NCBI RefSeq assembly: GCF_001244995.1
Contig: NZ_LN869528.1
Location: 384,773-448,772, forward strand
From: Intestinimonas massiliensis (ex Afouda et al. 2020)
GTDB lineage: Bacteria; Bacillota; Clostridia; Oscillospirales; Oscillospiraceae
DNA length: 64,000 bases
Direction of reading: 5' to 3'
Shown: positions 28,453 to 36,739 of the stretch, piece by piece
Numbering within the stretch: the first letter of the stretch is position 1
How the letters are laid out: every line of letters starts with the position of its first letter
Notes under the pieces: generated by a model
The model's input: the letters and a program-made list of their open reading frames with translations, nothing else
What the model was told of the DNA's origin: nothing
The model's database searches: none
Position numbers and translations under genes: made by a program

Positions 28453-30600
28453 ATGCCCGTCCGCCGCTGTCTCGCCCACGTCTCTGAGGACGGCTCCGAG
28501 CAGTCCGTGGAAGCCCACCTGGAGGGAACGGCCGCTCTGGCCGCCGGCTTCGCCGCGCCCTTCGGCGCCGGGGCGCAGGGCCGTTTCGTGGGGCTGGCCC
28601 ACGACATTGGAAAGTATTCCGAAGCCTTTCAGCGCCGCCTGCTGGAGAATGGCAGAAAGGTGGATCATGCCACCGCCGGCGCGGTGGAGTGCGCCCGCCT
28701 GGGGGCGGAGTGGGCCGCCTTCTGCGTGGCCGGCCATCACGGCGGCCTGCCGGACGGGGGCTCAAGCCTGGATGATGCCGGCTGCTCCACCCTGATGGGC
28801 CGCCTGAAAAGGGGCCTGTCCGGCGGCATTCCCGACTACTCCGCCTGGCCTGGGGGCCTGCCGCCTTCCACGCCGCCGGCCCTTTGGGGCCGGGACCCGT
28901 TGACCGACTCTTTTTTCGTCCGGATGCTCTACTCCTGCCTGGTGGACGGCGATTACCTGGATACGGAGGCGTTCCTGCGCGCCGCGCCGCCGCCCCGGGG
29001 CGGGCATGACCCCCTGCCCGTGCTGCTGGAGCGCCTGGAAGGGCATATCTCCGGCTGGTGGCCGCCCAAAACTGACCTGAACCGCCGCCGATGCCAAATC
29101 CTGCGCGCCTGCCTGGACGGCGGAGACCGCCCCCGGGGCCTGTACACTCTCACGGTGCCCACCGGAGGCGGTAAGACCGTGGCCTCCCTGGCCTTCGCCC
29201 TCCGCCACGCCATCGCCAACGGGCTGGACCGGGTGATCTACATCATTCCGTATACCTCCATCATCGAACAGAACGCGGCCGTCTTTCGGGGCATTCTGGG
29301 GGAGGGCAACGTAGTGGAACACCATTCCGGCGTAAATTGGGACCCGGAGGACGAGACCGCCCCTGCCCGGTACCGGCAGACCCTGGCGGCGGAGAATTTC
29401 GACGCGCCGGTGGTGGTGACCACGGCGGTACAGTTCTTCGAGTCCCTGTACGCCAGCCGCCCCTCCCAATGCCGCAAGCTCCACAATTGTTCCAATAGCG
29501 TGCTCATCTTTGACGAGGCGCAGATGCTCCCCCTGGAACATCTGCGGCCCTGCGTGGCGGCCATCGCCCAGCTCGTGGCTCACTTCCGCTCCACGGCGGT
29601 GCTGTGTACCGCCACCCAGCCCGCCCTGGAGGCGCAGTTCCGGGCGTTTGCCCCCGCCCTGCCCATACAGGAGCTCTGCCCCGGCACCTCCGATCTCTAC
29701 GAGCACTTCCGCCGCGTGACCTTTGCCCGTGCAGGGCGGCTGAGCCGGGAGGCGCTGGCGGAGCGGCTGGCCGCCCAGCCCCAGGCGCTGTGCATCGTCA
29801 ACAGCCGCAAGAGCGCCGGGGCGCTCTACCGGCTCCTGCCGCCGGAGCACCGCTTCCACCTGTCCACGCTCATGTTCCCCGTCCATCGCCGGGCCGTACT
29901 GGACCAGGTCCGCCGCCGCTTAAAAAACGGCCTGCCCTGCCGGGTGGTCTCCACCAGTCTGATCGAAGCCGGGGTGGACGTGGACTTTCCGGCGGTCTGG
30001 CGGGAGGAGGCGGGGCTGGATTCCATCCTGCAGGCCGCCGGCCGGTGCAACCGGGAGGGCCGCCGCCCGCCGCAGGAGAGCACCGTCACCGTCTTTCAGG
30101 GGGAGGAAGCCCCGCCGCCCCTCTTCCGCCGCAGCATCGGCGCCGCCCGGGAGGCCCTGTCCGACGGGGCCGACCCCGCCCGGCCGGAGACGGTCCGCCG
30201 CTACTTTTTGTCCCTGCTGGACCTGTCCGGCCCTGCCCTGGACCGGTATGGGGTCCTGGACGCCTTTCAGCGGGGGTCGGATGCGGGACGGATGCCTTTC
30301 CGCTCCGTATCAGAGCGCTTCCACCTGATCGACAGCCCCACAAAGACGGTCTACATCCCCCTGGACGGGGGCGTCCCGCTGACGGACCGGCTCCGCGCCG
30401 GGGAGCGCTCCCGGGCCCTGTTCCGCCAGTTGGGCCAGTATGGCGTCAGCCTCTACGACCAGCACTACCGGGCCCTGCGGTCCGCCGGAGACCTGGAGGA
30501 GCTGGAGGACGGCACGGCAGTGCTGGCCAACCTGTCTCTCTACAGCCGGGAGACCGGCCTCTCCCTGGACGCCGATTTTGGAAAAGGGCTGTTTGTCTGA
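28453..30600 (+). CDS. cas3: CRISPR-associated helicase/nuclease Cas3 (type I-C)
   Basis: The 715-residue product has an N-terminal HD nuclease domain (about residues 10-200) with LAHDIGKYS and AGHHGGL. The SF2 helicase has Walker A VPTGGGKT near residue 237, the DEAQ box VLIFDEAQML near residue 354, TATQPAL, and the C-terminal motif VI region QAAGRCNREGR. AGGAGGT at 28439-28445 fixes ATG 28453. Cas3 is recruited by Cascade to nick and degrade target DNA. It opens a seven-gene type I-C operon. Confidence 0.96.
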   Translation: MPVRRCLAHVSEDGSEQSVEAHLEGTAALAAGFAAPFGAGAQGRFVGLAHDIGKYSEAFQRRLLENGRKVDHATAGAVECARLGAEWAAFCVAGHHGGLPDGGSSLDDAGCSTLMGRLKRGLSGGIPDYSAWPGGLPPSTPPALWGRDPLTDSFFVRMLYSCLVDGDYLDTEAFLRAAPPPRGGHDPLPVLLERLEGHISGWWPPKTDLNRRRCQILRACLDGGDRPRGLYTLTVPTGGGKTVASLAFALRHAIANGLDRVIYIIPYTSIIEQNAAVFRGILGEGNVVEHHSGVNWDPEDETAPARYRQTLAAENFDAPVVVTTAVQFFESLYASRPSQCRKLHNCSNSVLIFDEAQMLPLEHLRPCVAAIAQLVAHFRSTAVLCTATQPALEAQFRAFAPALPIQELCPGTSDLYEHFRRVTFARAGRLSREALAERLAAQPQALCIVNSRKSAGALYRLLPPEHRFHLSTLMFPVHRRAVLDQVRRRLKNGLPCRVVSTSLIEAGVDVDFPAVWREEAGLDSILQAAGRCNREGRRPPQESTVTVFQGEEAPPPLFRRSIGAAREALSDGADPARPETVRRYFLSLLDLSGPALDRYGVLDAFQRGSDAGRMPFRSVSERFHLIDSPTKTVYIPLDGGVPLTDRLRAGERSRALFRQLGQYGVSLYDQHYRALRSAGDLEELEDGTAVLANLSLYSRETGLSLDADFGKGLFV

Positions 30601-30666
30601 AAGGTCCGTTCTTTGGGACATTTCTTGCTGTATTCTGCGATCATCCAATCGAAAGGAGTGAGCCTC

Positions 30667-31332
30667 ATGTCCATTCGTGTAGAGGTCTGGGGTGACTATG
30701 CCTGCTTCTCCCGCCCGGAGATGAAGGTGGAGCGGGTCAGCTACGACGTGATGACCCCCTCGGCCGCCCGCGGCCTGATCGAAGCCGTCTACTGGCATCC
30801 GGGTCTGCGCTGGGTCATCGACCGCATCCATGTCTGCGCCCCCATCCGCTTTACCAACATCCGGCGCAACGAGGTCAAGGACGTGATCAGCGCCCAGAAG
30901 GTGCGCGCCGTGATGGAGCGGCGGCAGGGGGAGCTCTATCTGGCCACCCCGGAGAGCATCCAGCAGCGGGCCGCCATGGTGCTGCGGAACGTGCGCTACG
31001 TCATTGACGCCCATTTTGACCTGGTGCCCCAGCAGGCCGCCCCCGGCGACAACCCCGGCAAGTTCCAGGACATTGTGAAGCGCCGCCTCAGCCGGGGGCA
31101 GCACTACCACCAGCCCTGCTTCGGCGTGCGGGAGTTCCCCGCCCAGTTCGCGCCCTGCCAGGATGTTCCGCCCTGCCCCGAGGAACTGTTGGGGGAGCGC
31201 GACCTGGGCTGGATGCTGCTGGACATGGACTACTCCGACCCCCAGGACATCCGCCCCATGTTCTTCCGGGCCGTCCTGCAAGACGGCGTGCTGGTTGTCC
31301 CGCCCCTGGGCTGCGAGGGGGTGGTCCGATGA
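30667..31332 (+). CDS. cas5c: Cas5 (type I-C, crRNA-processing subunit)
   Basis: The 221-residue RAMP protein starts with the Cas5 strand VEVWGDYACFSRPEMKVERVSYDVMTPSAARG. In type I-C, Cas5 replaces Cas6: it cuts the repeat and stays on the 5' handle. GAAAGGAG precedes ATG 30667. It overlaps cas8c by 4 bases. Confidence 0.96.
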   Translation: MSIRVEVWGDYACFSRPEMKVERVSYDVMTPSAARGLIEAVYWHPGLRWVIDRIHVCAPIRFTNIRRNEVKDVISAQKVRAVMERRQGELYLATPESIQQRAAMVLRNVRYVIDAHFDLVPQQAAPGDNPGKFQDIVKRRLSRGQHYHQPCFGVREFPAQFAPCQDVPPCPEELLGERDLGWMLLDMDYSDPQDIRPMFFRAVLQDGVLVVPPLGCEGVVR

Positions 31333-33041
31333 TCCTGCAGGCGCTGGTAAAGCTCTATGAGGACCTGGCGGCTCAGGGCAAAATTGCCCGGCCGGGCTGG
31401 AGCCCCGTCCAGGTGAGCTGGGCCCTGTGCCTGGATGCCGGCGGCCGTCTGATCCAGGTCATTCCCCTTCTGGAGGGGCAGAAAAACGGGGGGAGCACCG
31501 CACAGAGCATGGAGCTTCCCACTCCGGTGGCACGGTCGGTCAACATTGATTCAAATTTCCTGTGGGACCATTCCGGTTATCTGCTGGGCATCGACGCCAA
31601 GGGAAAGCCAGAGCGCAGCCGGCAGTGCTTTGACGCCTGCCGCAGGCTGCATGAGCAGGTCCTGGACGGCGTGGACTCTCCCATATCAAGGGCCATCCTC
31701 GCCTATTTTTCACAGTGGCAGCCGGCGCGGGCGGCAGAGCACCCCGCTCTGTCCGACTGTCTGGAGGAGGTGCGAAAGGGCGCCAATCTGGTCTTCCGTG
31801 TGGAGGGCCGTTTCGCCCAGGAGGACGCCGCCATCCGCGCAGCTTGGCAGAACCACTATGACAGCGGTGGCGACGGCCCCGACATGCAGTGTCTCGTCAC
31901 CGGACAGATGGGGCCTGTCGCCAGGCTCCATCCCGCCGTCAAGGGGGTGCGGGGCGCCCAGTCCAGCGGCGCGTCCCTGGTGTCGTTCAACGCCCCCGCC
32001 TTCTGCTCCTACGGCAGGGAGCAGAGCCTGAACGCCCCCACCGGCAAGTACGCCGCCTTCGCCTACACCGCCGCTCTGAACCACCTGCTCTCCGACCGGG
32101 CGCATGTGCAGCGCCTCGGGGACACCACGGTGGTCTTCTGGGCGGCGGGGGCCGATCCGGCCTACCAGGCCTTCTCCGCCGCCGCCCTCTTCGGCGGCCC
32201 GCCCCCCGCCGGGCTGGAGGAAGCCACGCTGCGGGCCGCTCTGAAAAAACTATCCCGCATGGAGCGCTGCGCCGAGGTGCCCCTGGACCCCGCCCGCCCC
32301 TTCTATATTCTGGGTCTGTCCCCCAACGCCGCCCGCCTGTCGGTGCGGTTCTTCCTGCGCGACTGCTTCGGCGGCTTTCTGTCCCATGTCAACGCCCACC
32401 ATGCCCGCATGGAGATCGTCCGTCCTGCCAACGACCCCTACGAGACCATCTCGCTGTGGGCTCTTCTCCAGGAGACCGTTCCTCAAACCGTCAGGGACAA
32501 GTCCCCTTCTCCCGTCCTGGCCGGCGCGACCGCCCGGGCCATTCTGTCCAACACCGACTATCCCGCGGCGCTGCTCAACGGCGTGATGCTCCGTATCCGC
32601 GCCGACCGCAAAATCACCCGTGGACGAGCCGCCATTCTGAAAGCCTATTACCTGAAAAATCCGCACACTGAGTGTCCGAAGGAGGTATTGACCGTGAGCC
32701 TGAACGAAACCAGCTCCATTGTCCCCTATAACCTGGGCCGTCTGTTCTCCGTGCTGGAGGCCATCCAGCAGGCGGCCAACCCCGGCATCAACCCCACCAT
32801 CAAGGACAAGTATTTTAACTCCGCATCGGCCACCCCCGCCACCATTTTTCCCATCCTCAACAACCTGGCCCAAAAGCATTTAAAAAAGCTGGATACCGGC
32901 CTGCGCATCCATTATGACCGTCAGCTCGGCCAGATCAAGGAGCTGCTGGGCGAGACGCTGCCCGGACGGCTGTCCCTTCCGGAGCAGGCGTCCTTCGACC
33001 TGGGCTACTATCACCAGACACAAAAGCGATACAGTAAATAA
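31329..33041 (+). CDS. cas8c: Cas8c (Csd1), Cascade large subunit
   Basis: The 570-residue protein has typical Csd1 features: an N-terminal segment starting ILQALVKLYEDLAAQGKIARPGW, DSNFLWDHSGYLLGID, and GASLVSFNAPAFCSYGREQSLNAP mid-chain. The C-terminal helical region is the one that in I-C also yields an internally translated Cas11 small subunit. GTG and ATG codons in the last 400 bases could serve that role. In particular a GGAGG is followed by GTG at 32694 (VSLNETSSIVPYNLGRLFSV). ATG 31329 overlaps the cas5 stop. Confidence 0.95.
   Translation: MILQALVKLYEDLAAQGKIARPGWSPVQVSWALCLDAGGRLIQVIPLLEGQKNGGSTAQSMELPTPVARSVNIDSNFLWDHSGYLLGIDAKGKPERSRQCFDACRRLHEQVLDGVDSPISRAILAYFSQWQPARAAEHPALSDCLEEVRKGANLVFRVEGRFAQEDAAIRAAWQNHYDSGGDGPDMQCLVTGQMGPVARLHPAVKGVRGAQSSGASLVSFNAPAFCSYGREQSLNAPTGKYAAFAYTAALNHLLSDRAHVQRLGDTTVVFWAAGADPAYQAFSAAALFGGPPPAGLEEATLRAALKKLSRMERCAEVPLDPARPFYILGLSPNAARLSVRFFLRDCFGGFLSHVNAHHARMEIVRPANDPYETISLWALLQETVPQTVRDKSPSPVLAGATARAILSNTDYPAALLNGVMLRIRADRKITRGRAAILKAYYLKNPHTECPKEVLTVSLNETSSIVPYNLGRLFSVLEAIQQAANPGINPTIKDKYFNSASATPATIFPILNNLAQKHLKKLDTGLRIHYDRQLGQIKELLGETLPGRLSLPEQASFDLGYYHQTQKRYSK
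32694..33041 (+). CDS. Possible internally initiated Cas11c small subunit within cas8c
   Basis: In frame with cas8c, GAAGGAGG at about 32679-32686 is followed at 7 bases by GTG 32694, giving a 115-residue helical product starting VSLNETSSIVPYNLG. Type I-C systems are known to make Cas11 from an internal cas8c start near this position. I infer the same here from the strong internal ribosome site. Confidence 0.55.
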   Translation: MSLNETSSIVPYNLGRLFSVLEAIQQAANPGINPTIKDKYFNSASATPATIFPILNNLAQKHLKKLDTGLRIHYDRQLGQIKELLGETLPGRLSLPEQASFDLGYYHQTQKRYSK

Positions 33042-33055
33042 GGAGGAAAATTGAG

Positions 33056-33949
33056 ATGAGCGCCATTCAAAACCGCTATGAATTCGTCATCCTTTTCGAC
33101 GTGGAGAACGGCAACCCCAATGGCGATCCCGACGCCGGCAACATGCCCCGCATCGACCCCGAAACTGGCCTGGGCCTGGTCACCGACGTGTGCCTCAAGC
33201 GGAAAATCCGCAACTATGTGGAGACTGTAAAGGACAATGCCCCCGGCTACCGCATCTACATCAAGGACAGCGTACCCCTCAACCGCAGCGATGGGGAGGC
33301 CTATACCGCATATCAGGTGGATGAAAAGACCATTAAGAACGCCAAAAAGAAGGACCCGGACCTGGACCGCAAGCTTCGGGACTGGATGTGCGAAAACTTT
33401 TACGACATCCGTACCTTTGGGGCGGTGATGACCACCTTTGTCAAGGCCGCGCTCAACTGTGGTCAGGTCCGGGGTCCTGTTCAGCTCGGGTTTGCCCGCA
33501 GTGTAGAGCCCGTGGTGCCCCAGGAGATCACCATTACCCGGGTGGCCATCGCCACCGAGGCCGACGCGGAGAAGAAGAGCACCGAGATGGGCCGCAAGTA
33601 CATCATCCCCTACGGCCTTTACCGGGCCGAGGGCTATGTCTCCGCCAATCTGGCCCGGAAAACCACCGGCTTCAGCCAGGAGGATCTGGATCTGCTGTGG
33701 CAGGCCATTTTGAACCTGTTTGAGCATGATCACTCCGCCGCCCGGGGCAAGATGGCCGTCCGGGAACTCATCGTCTTCCGGCACGACTCCGAGCTGGGCA
33801 ACGCCCCCGCCTATAAGCTCTTCGACGCCGTCCAGGTAACCCGGGCCGCCTCCAGCGCCCCCGGCCCCGCCCGCTCCTTTGCCGACTACCAGATCACCGT
33901 GGAGGAAGGCGCCATTCCCGCCGGCGTCACCTGCACCCGGATGGGGTGA
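33056..33949 (+). CDS. cas7c: Cas7 (Csd2), Cascade backbone subunit
   Basis: The 297-residue protein opens with the Csd2 signature YEFVILFDVENGNPNGDPDAG. IRTFGAVMT follows mid-chain, then a C-terminal ELIVFRHDSELGNAPAYKLFD. Several copies form the crRNA-binding filament. AAGGAGG precedes ATG 33056. The stop overlaps the GTG start of cas4. Confidence 0.96.
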   Translation: MSAIQNRYEFVILFDVENGNPNGDPDAGNMPRIDPETGLGLVTDVCLKRKIRNYVETVKDNAPGYRIYIKDSVPLNRSDGEAYTAYQVDEKTIKNAKKKDPDLDRKLRDWMCENFYDIRTFGAVMTTFVKAALNCGQVRGPVQLGFARSVEPVVPQEITITRVAIATEADAEKKSTEMGRKYIIPYGLYRAEGYVSANLARKTTGFSQEDLDLLWQAILNLFEHDHSAARGKMAVRELIVFRHDSELGNAPAYKLFDAVQVTRAASSAPGPARSFADYQITVEEGAIPAGVTCTRMG

Positions 33950-34611
33950 CCGACTATCCCGAGGAGCAGTGGCTCCTCCTCTCCGGCCTGCAGCACTTCC
34001 GGTTCTGCCGCCGCCAGTGGGCCCTGATCCACATCGAGCAGCAGTGGGCGGAAAACGAGCGCACGGTGGACGGCACGCTGATGCACCAGCGCGCCCACGA
34101 CCGGGACCGGAAGGAGGTTCGGGGCGGCGCCGTCATCACCCGTGGCATGTCCGTCTTTTCCGCCCGTCTGGGCATTTCCGGAGCCTGTGATGTGGTGGAG
34201 TTCCATCCGGACCCGGAGGGCGTCCCCCTTTCGGGTCGGGCCGGCCGGTGGCGGCCCTTCCCGGTGGAGTACAAGCGGGGAGCTCCCAAGCCCCACGATG
34301 CGGATGAACTGCAGCTCTGCGCCCAGGCCATGTGCCTGGAGGAAATGCTCTGCACCGCCGTTCCCGACGGCGCGCTCTATTACGGCGAGACCCGCCGCCG
34401 GGTGCCGGTCTCCTTTTCCGAGCCGCTCCGGGCCGAGGTGCGCGCCTGCCTCACCGAAATGCACGATCTGTTCCGCCGGGGGCACACGCCGAAGGTCAAG
34501 CCCGCCCGGGCCTGCAGCGCCTGCTCCCTAAAGGATTTGTGCTTGCCAAGGCTTCTGTCCGCCCGGTCGGTGTCCGACTATCTGCGCGAGAGCCTGGAGG
34601 TGCGCCCATGA
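33946..34611 (+). CDS. cas4: Cas4 exonuclease (spacer acquisition)
   Basis: The 221-residue RecB-type nuclease has four Fe-S cysteines: one in LQHFRFCRRQWALIH and three near the C-terminus (CSACSLKDLCLP). The nuclease motif is FPVEYKRG. It starts at GTG 33946, overlapping the cas7 stop (GTGA). Cas4 trims prespacers and selects the PAM with Cas1-Cas2. Confidence 0.95.
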   Translation: MTDYPEEQWLLLSGLQHFRFCRRQWALIHIEQQWAENERTVDGTLMHQRAHDRDRKEVRGGAVITRGMSVFSARLGISGACDVVEFHPDPEGVPLSGRAGRWRPFPVEYKRGAPKPHDADELQLCAQAMCLEEMLCTAVPDGALYYGETRRRVPVSFSEPLRAEVRACLTEMHDLFRRGHTPKVKPARACSACSLKDLCLPRLLSARSVSDYLRESLEVRP

Positions 34612-35639
34612 AACATCTGCTCAACACCCTGTTTGTCACCAGCCAGGACGCCTACCTGGCGCTGGAGGGAGAGACCGTGGTGGTCTACCGGGAAAAGCAG
34701 GCCGCCGGACGCTTTCCCCTCCATACCCTCAGCGGCATTCTCTCCTTCTCCTACGCCGGCGCCTCCCCCGCCCTGATGGGTGCCTGTGCCCAGCGTGGGG
34801 TCAACCTGGCATTCTGCACCCCCAGGGGCCGCTTTCTGGCCCGGGCCGTGGGCCCCAGCCACGGCAGCGTCCTGCTGCGCCGGACCCAGTACCGCTTTGC
34901 AGACGACCCCGCGCAAAGCGGGCAGGTAGCCCGGAATTTCCTCTTCGGCATGGTCTATAACGCCCGCTGGAGCATCGAGCGCACCCTCCGGGATCACGCT
35001 CTGCGGGTGGACGCGCCCCGGCTGAAGGAGGCCTCCCTCCAGCTCCGGGAAACTCTCCCCCGCCTGGCGGCTGAGACCGATCCGGGCTCTCTGCGGGGCC
35101 TGGAGGGCGCGGCTGCCGCCCTCTATTTCGGCGTTCTGGACGATATGATCCTGAACGGGAAAGATGCCTTCTTCTTCCACGGACGCAGCCGCCGTCCACC
35201 TCTGGACCCATTCAACGCTCTGCTCTCCTTCGCCTATTCCCTGCTGGCCAATGACTGCGCCGCCGCCCTGGAGGCGGCGGGTCTGGACTCCTATGTGGGG
35301 TTTCTCCACCGGGACCGGCCTGGTCGGGTCTCACTGGCGCTGGATCTGATGGAGGAGCTACGTCCCTGCATGGCGGATCGTTTTGTCCTGACGCTCTTCA
35401 ACAATCGAATGATCGCCTCCACTGATTTTGAATTTCTGGAGAGCGGCGCTGTATTCATACGCGACGAGGCCCGCCGGGCCTTTTTGCAGGCGTGGCAGGC
35501 CAAGAAACAGGAGTCCATCACCCATCCCTATCTAAAGGAAAAGCTGCCTTGGGGCCTGGTGCCCTACATTCAGGCACTGCTGCTGGCCCGCTACTTGCGG
35601 GGGGATCTGGACGGCTATCCGCCGTTTCTGTGGAAGTGA
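34608..35639 (+). CDS. cas1: Cas1 integrase (type I-C)
   Basis: The 343-residue protein has N-terminal beta strands (HLLNTLFVTSQDAYLALEGE). The helical catalytic domain has the metal residues in AAAALYFGVLDD (Glu), HRDRPGRVSLALDLMEE (His and Asp region), and a late FLQAWQAKKQ. ATG 34608 overlaps the cas4 stop. Confidence 0.96.
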   Translation: MKHLLNTLFVTSQDAYLALEGETVVVYREKQAAGRFPLHTLSGILSFSYAGASPALMGACAQRGVNLAFCTPRGRFLARAVGPSHGSVLLRRTQYRFADDPAQSGQVARNFLFGMVYNARWSIERTLRDHALRVDAPRLKEASLQLRETLPRLAAETDPGSLRGLEGAAAALYFGVLDDMILNGKDAFFFHGRSRRPPLDPFNALLSFAYSLLANDCAAALEAAGLDSYVGFLHRDRPGRVSLALDLMEELRPCMADRFVLTLFNNRMIASTDFEFLESGAVFIRDEARRAFLQAWQAKKQESITHPYLKEKLPWGLVPYIQALLLARYLRGDLDGYPPFLWK

Positions 35640-35649
35640 GGCGGTCCTT

Positions 35650-35940
35650 TTGCTGGTAGTCATCACCTATGACGTCAACACCGGGGATGCCGCCGGGCGC
35701 AGGCGGCTGCGGCAGATCGCCAGGCAGTGCGTCAACTACGGCCAAAGGGTGCAAAACTCGGTCTTTGAATGCCTCCTGGATGGGGCCCAGTGCCGGCTGC
35801 TACAGGCCAAGCTGCTGGCACTTATGGACTCTGAAAAGGGCAGTCTGCGCTTTTATTATCTGGGCAACAAGTATCAAACCAGGATCGAGCACTTCGGCGC
35901 CAAGCAGAGCTACGAACCCGAAGGCGTCCTGATGATCTGA
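35650..35940 (+). CDS. cas2: Cas2 (spacer acquisition)
   Basis: The 96-residue ferredoxin-fold protein starts LVVITYDVNTGD, the Cas2 first strand with its conserved Asp, and contains GQRVQNSVFECLL. The start is TTG 35650; no ATG is available. It is the last cas gene, followed by the leader and the array. Confidence 0.95.
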   Translation: MLVVITYDVNTGDAAGRRRLRQIARQCVNYGQRVQNSVFECLLDGAQCRLLQAKLLALMDSEKGSLRFYYLGNKYQTRIEHFGAKQSYEPEGVLMI

Positions 35941-36115
35941 TCCGGTGCGAGGGGCCGGTGGGTTGAAAAAAACGGCATAGTTCGCACCAGACCGGTGCCA
36001 TTTCTCGTGTCATCCAATCCTATTTGCATGGGTTCTTATGGAGTTTGACCCTCGGTATTTTTCTTCTTTTAGGAAATTTATAAAAAATTTTAAGAAGTTT
36101 TTATGCAGTTTTGCT
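35941..36115 (+). promoter_or_regulatory. CRISPR leader
   Basis: The 175 bases between cas2 and the first repeat become strongly AT-rich from about 36050 (runs such as AAATTTATAAAAAATTTTAAG), in contrast to the GC-rich surroundings. This is the expected leader carrying the array promoter and integration signals. Confidence 0.75.
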
Positions 36116-36687
36116 GTCGCACCCCTCGCGGGGTGCGTGGATTGAAATAAATGCATCCTTTATGCCCACAGTGAAGAGCGCAAGTCGCACCCCTCGCGGG
36201 GTGCGTGGATTGAAATAATGTCGTGGACCAGGGGGGAGCCGCGCAGCTCTGTCGCACCCCTCGCGGGGTGCGTGGATTGAAATCCGACGTACTTAATGAG
36301 GATGCACTGTGTGTTGCCGTCGCACCCCTCGCGGGGTGCGTGGATTGAAATCTCCTGGCCCAATCATATCACCCCCGGTAAGCATGTCGCACCCCTCGCG
36401 GGGTGCGTGGATTGAAATTGGCGCTCGGCGGCCAGCTCCGCCTCAAGCTGCCGTCGCACCCCTCGCGGGGTGCGTGGATTGAAATGGTTATATGGACAAA
36501 TCATTTGTCTCGCCTCCTAGTCGCACCCCTCGCGGGGTGCGTGGATCGAAATCCTGCATTGCCAAGTTGCTTCTTGGCGATATTGTAGTCGCACCCCTCG
36601 CGGGGTGCGTGGATTGAAATCGCAGAAGCAGGAGATTACCCAGGAGTGGCAGGAGTCGCACCCCTCGCGGGGTGCGTGGGCTAGAGC
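36116..36687 (+). CRISPR. Type I-C CRISPR array, 9 repeats and 8 spacers
   Basis: The 33-base repeat starts GTCGCACCCCTCGCGGGG and ends GTGGATTGAAAT. It contains the CACCCC...GGGGTG hairpin typical of I-C. Repeats begin at 36116, 36184, 36251, 36319, 36386, 36453, 36520, 36588 and 36655. Spacers are 34-35 bases. The seventh repeat has one change (GGATCGAAAT), and the ninth matches only its first 25 bases (36655-36679), marking the leader-distal end. Orientation (ATTGAAAT handle at the 3' end of each repeat) and the leader position imply transcription on the plus strand. Confidence 0.98.
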
Positions 36688-36690
36688 AGC

Positions 36691-36732
36691 GGGAAGCGGG
36701 ACGGCCACAGGCTGTCCCGCTTCCCACCTTTT
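36691..36732. terminator. Hairpin between the array and the efflux operon
   Basis: GGGAAGCGGGAC and GTCCCGCTTCCC form a 12-bp stem with an 11-base loop, followed on the plus strand by ACCTTTT. It may end array transcription and, on the other strand, the RND operon. Confidence 0.6.
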
Positions 36733-36739
36733 ACTCCGC

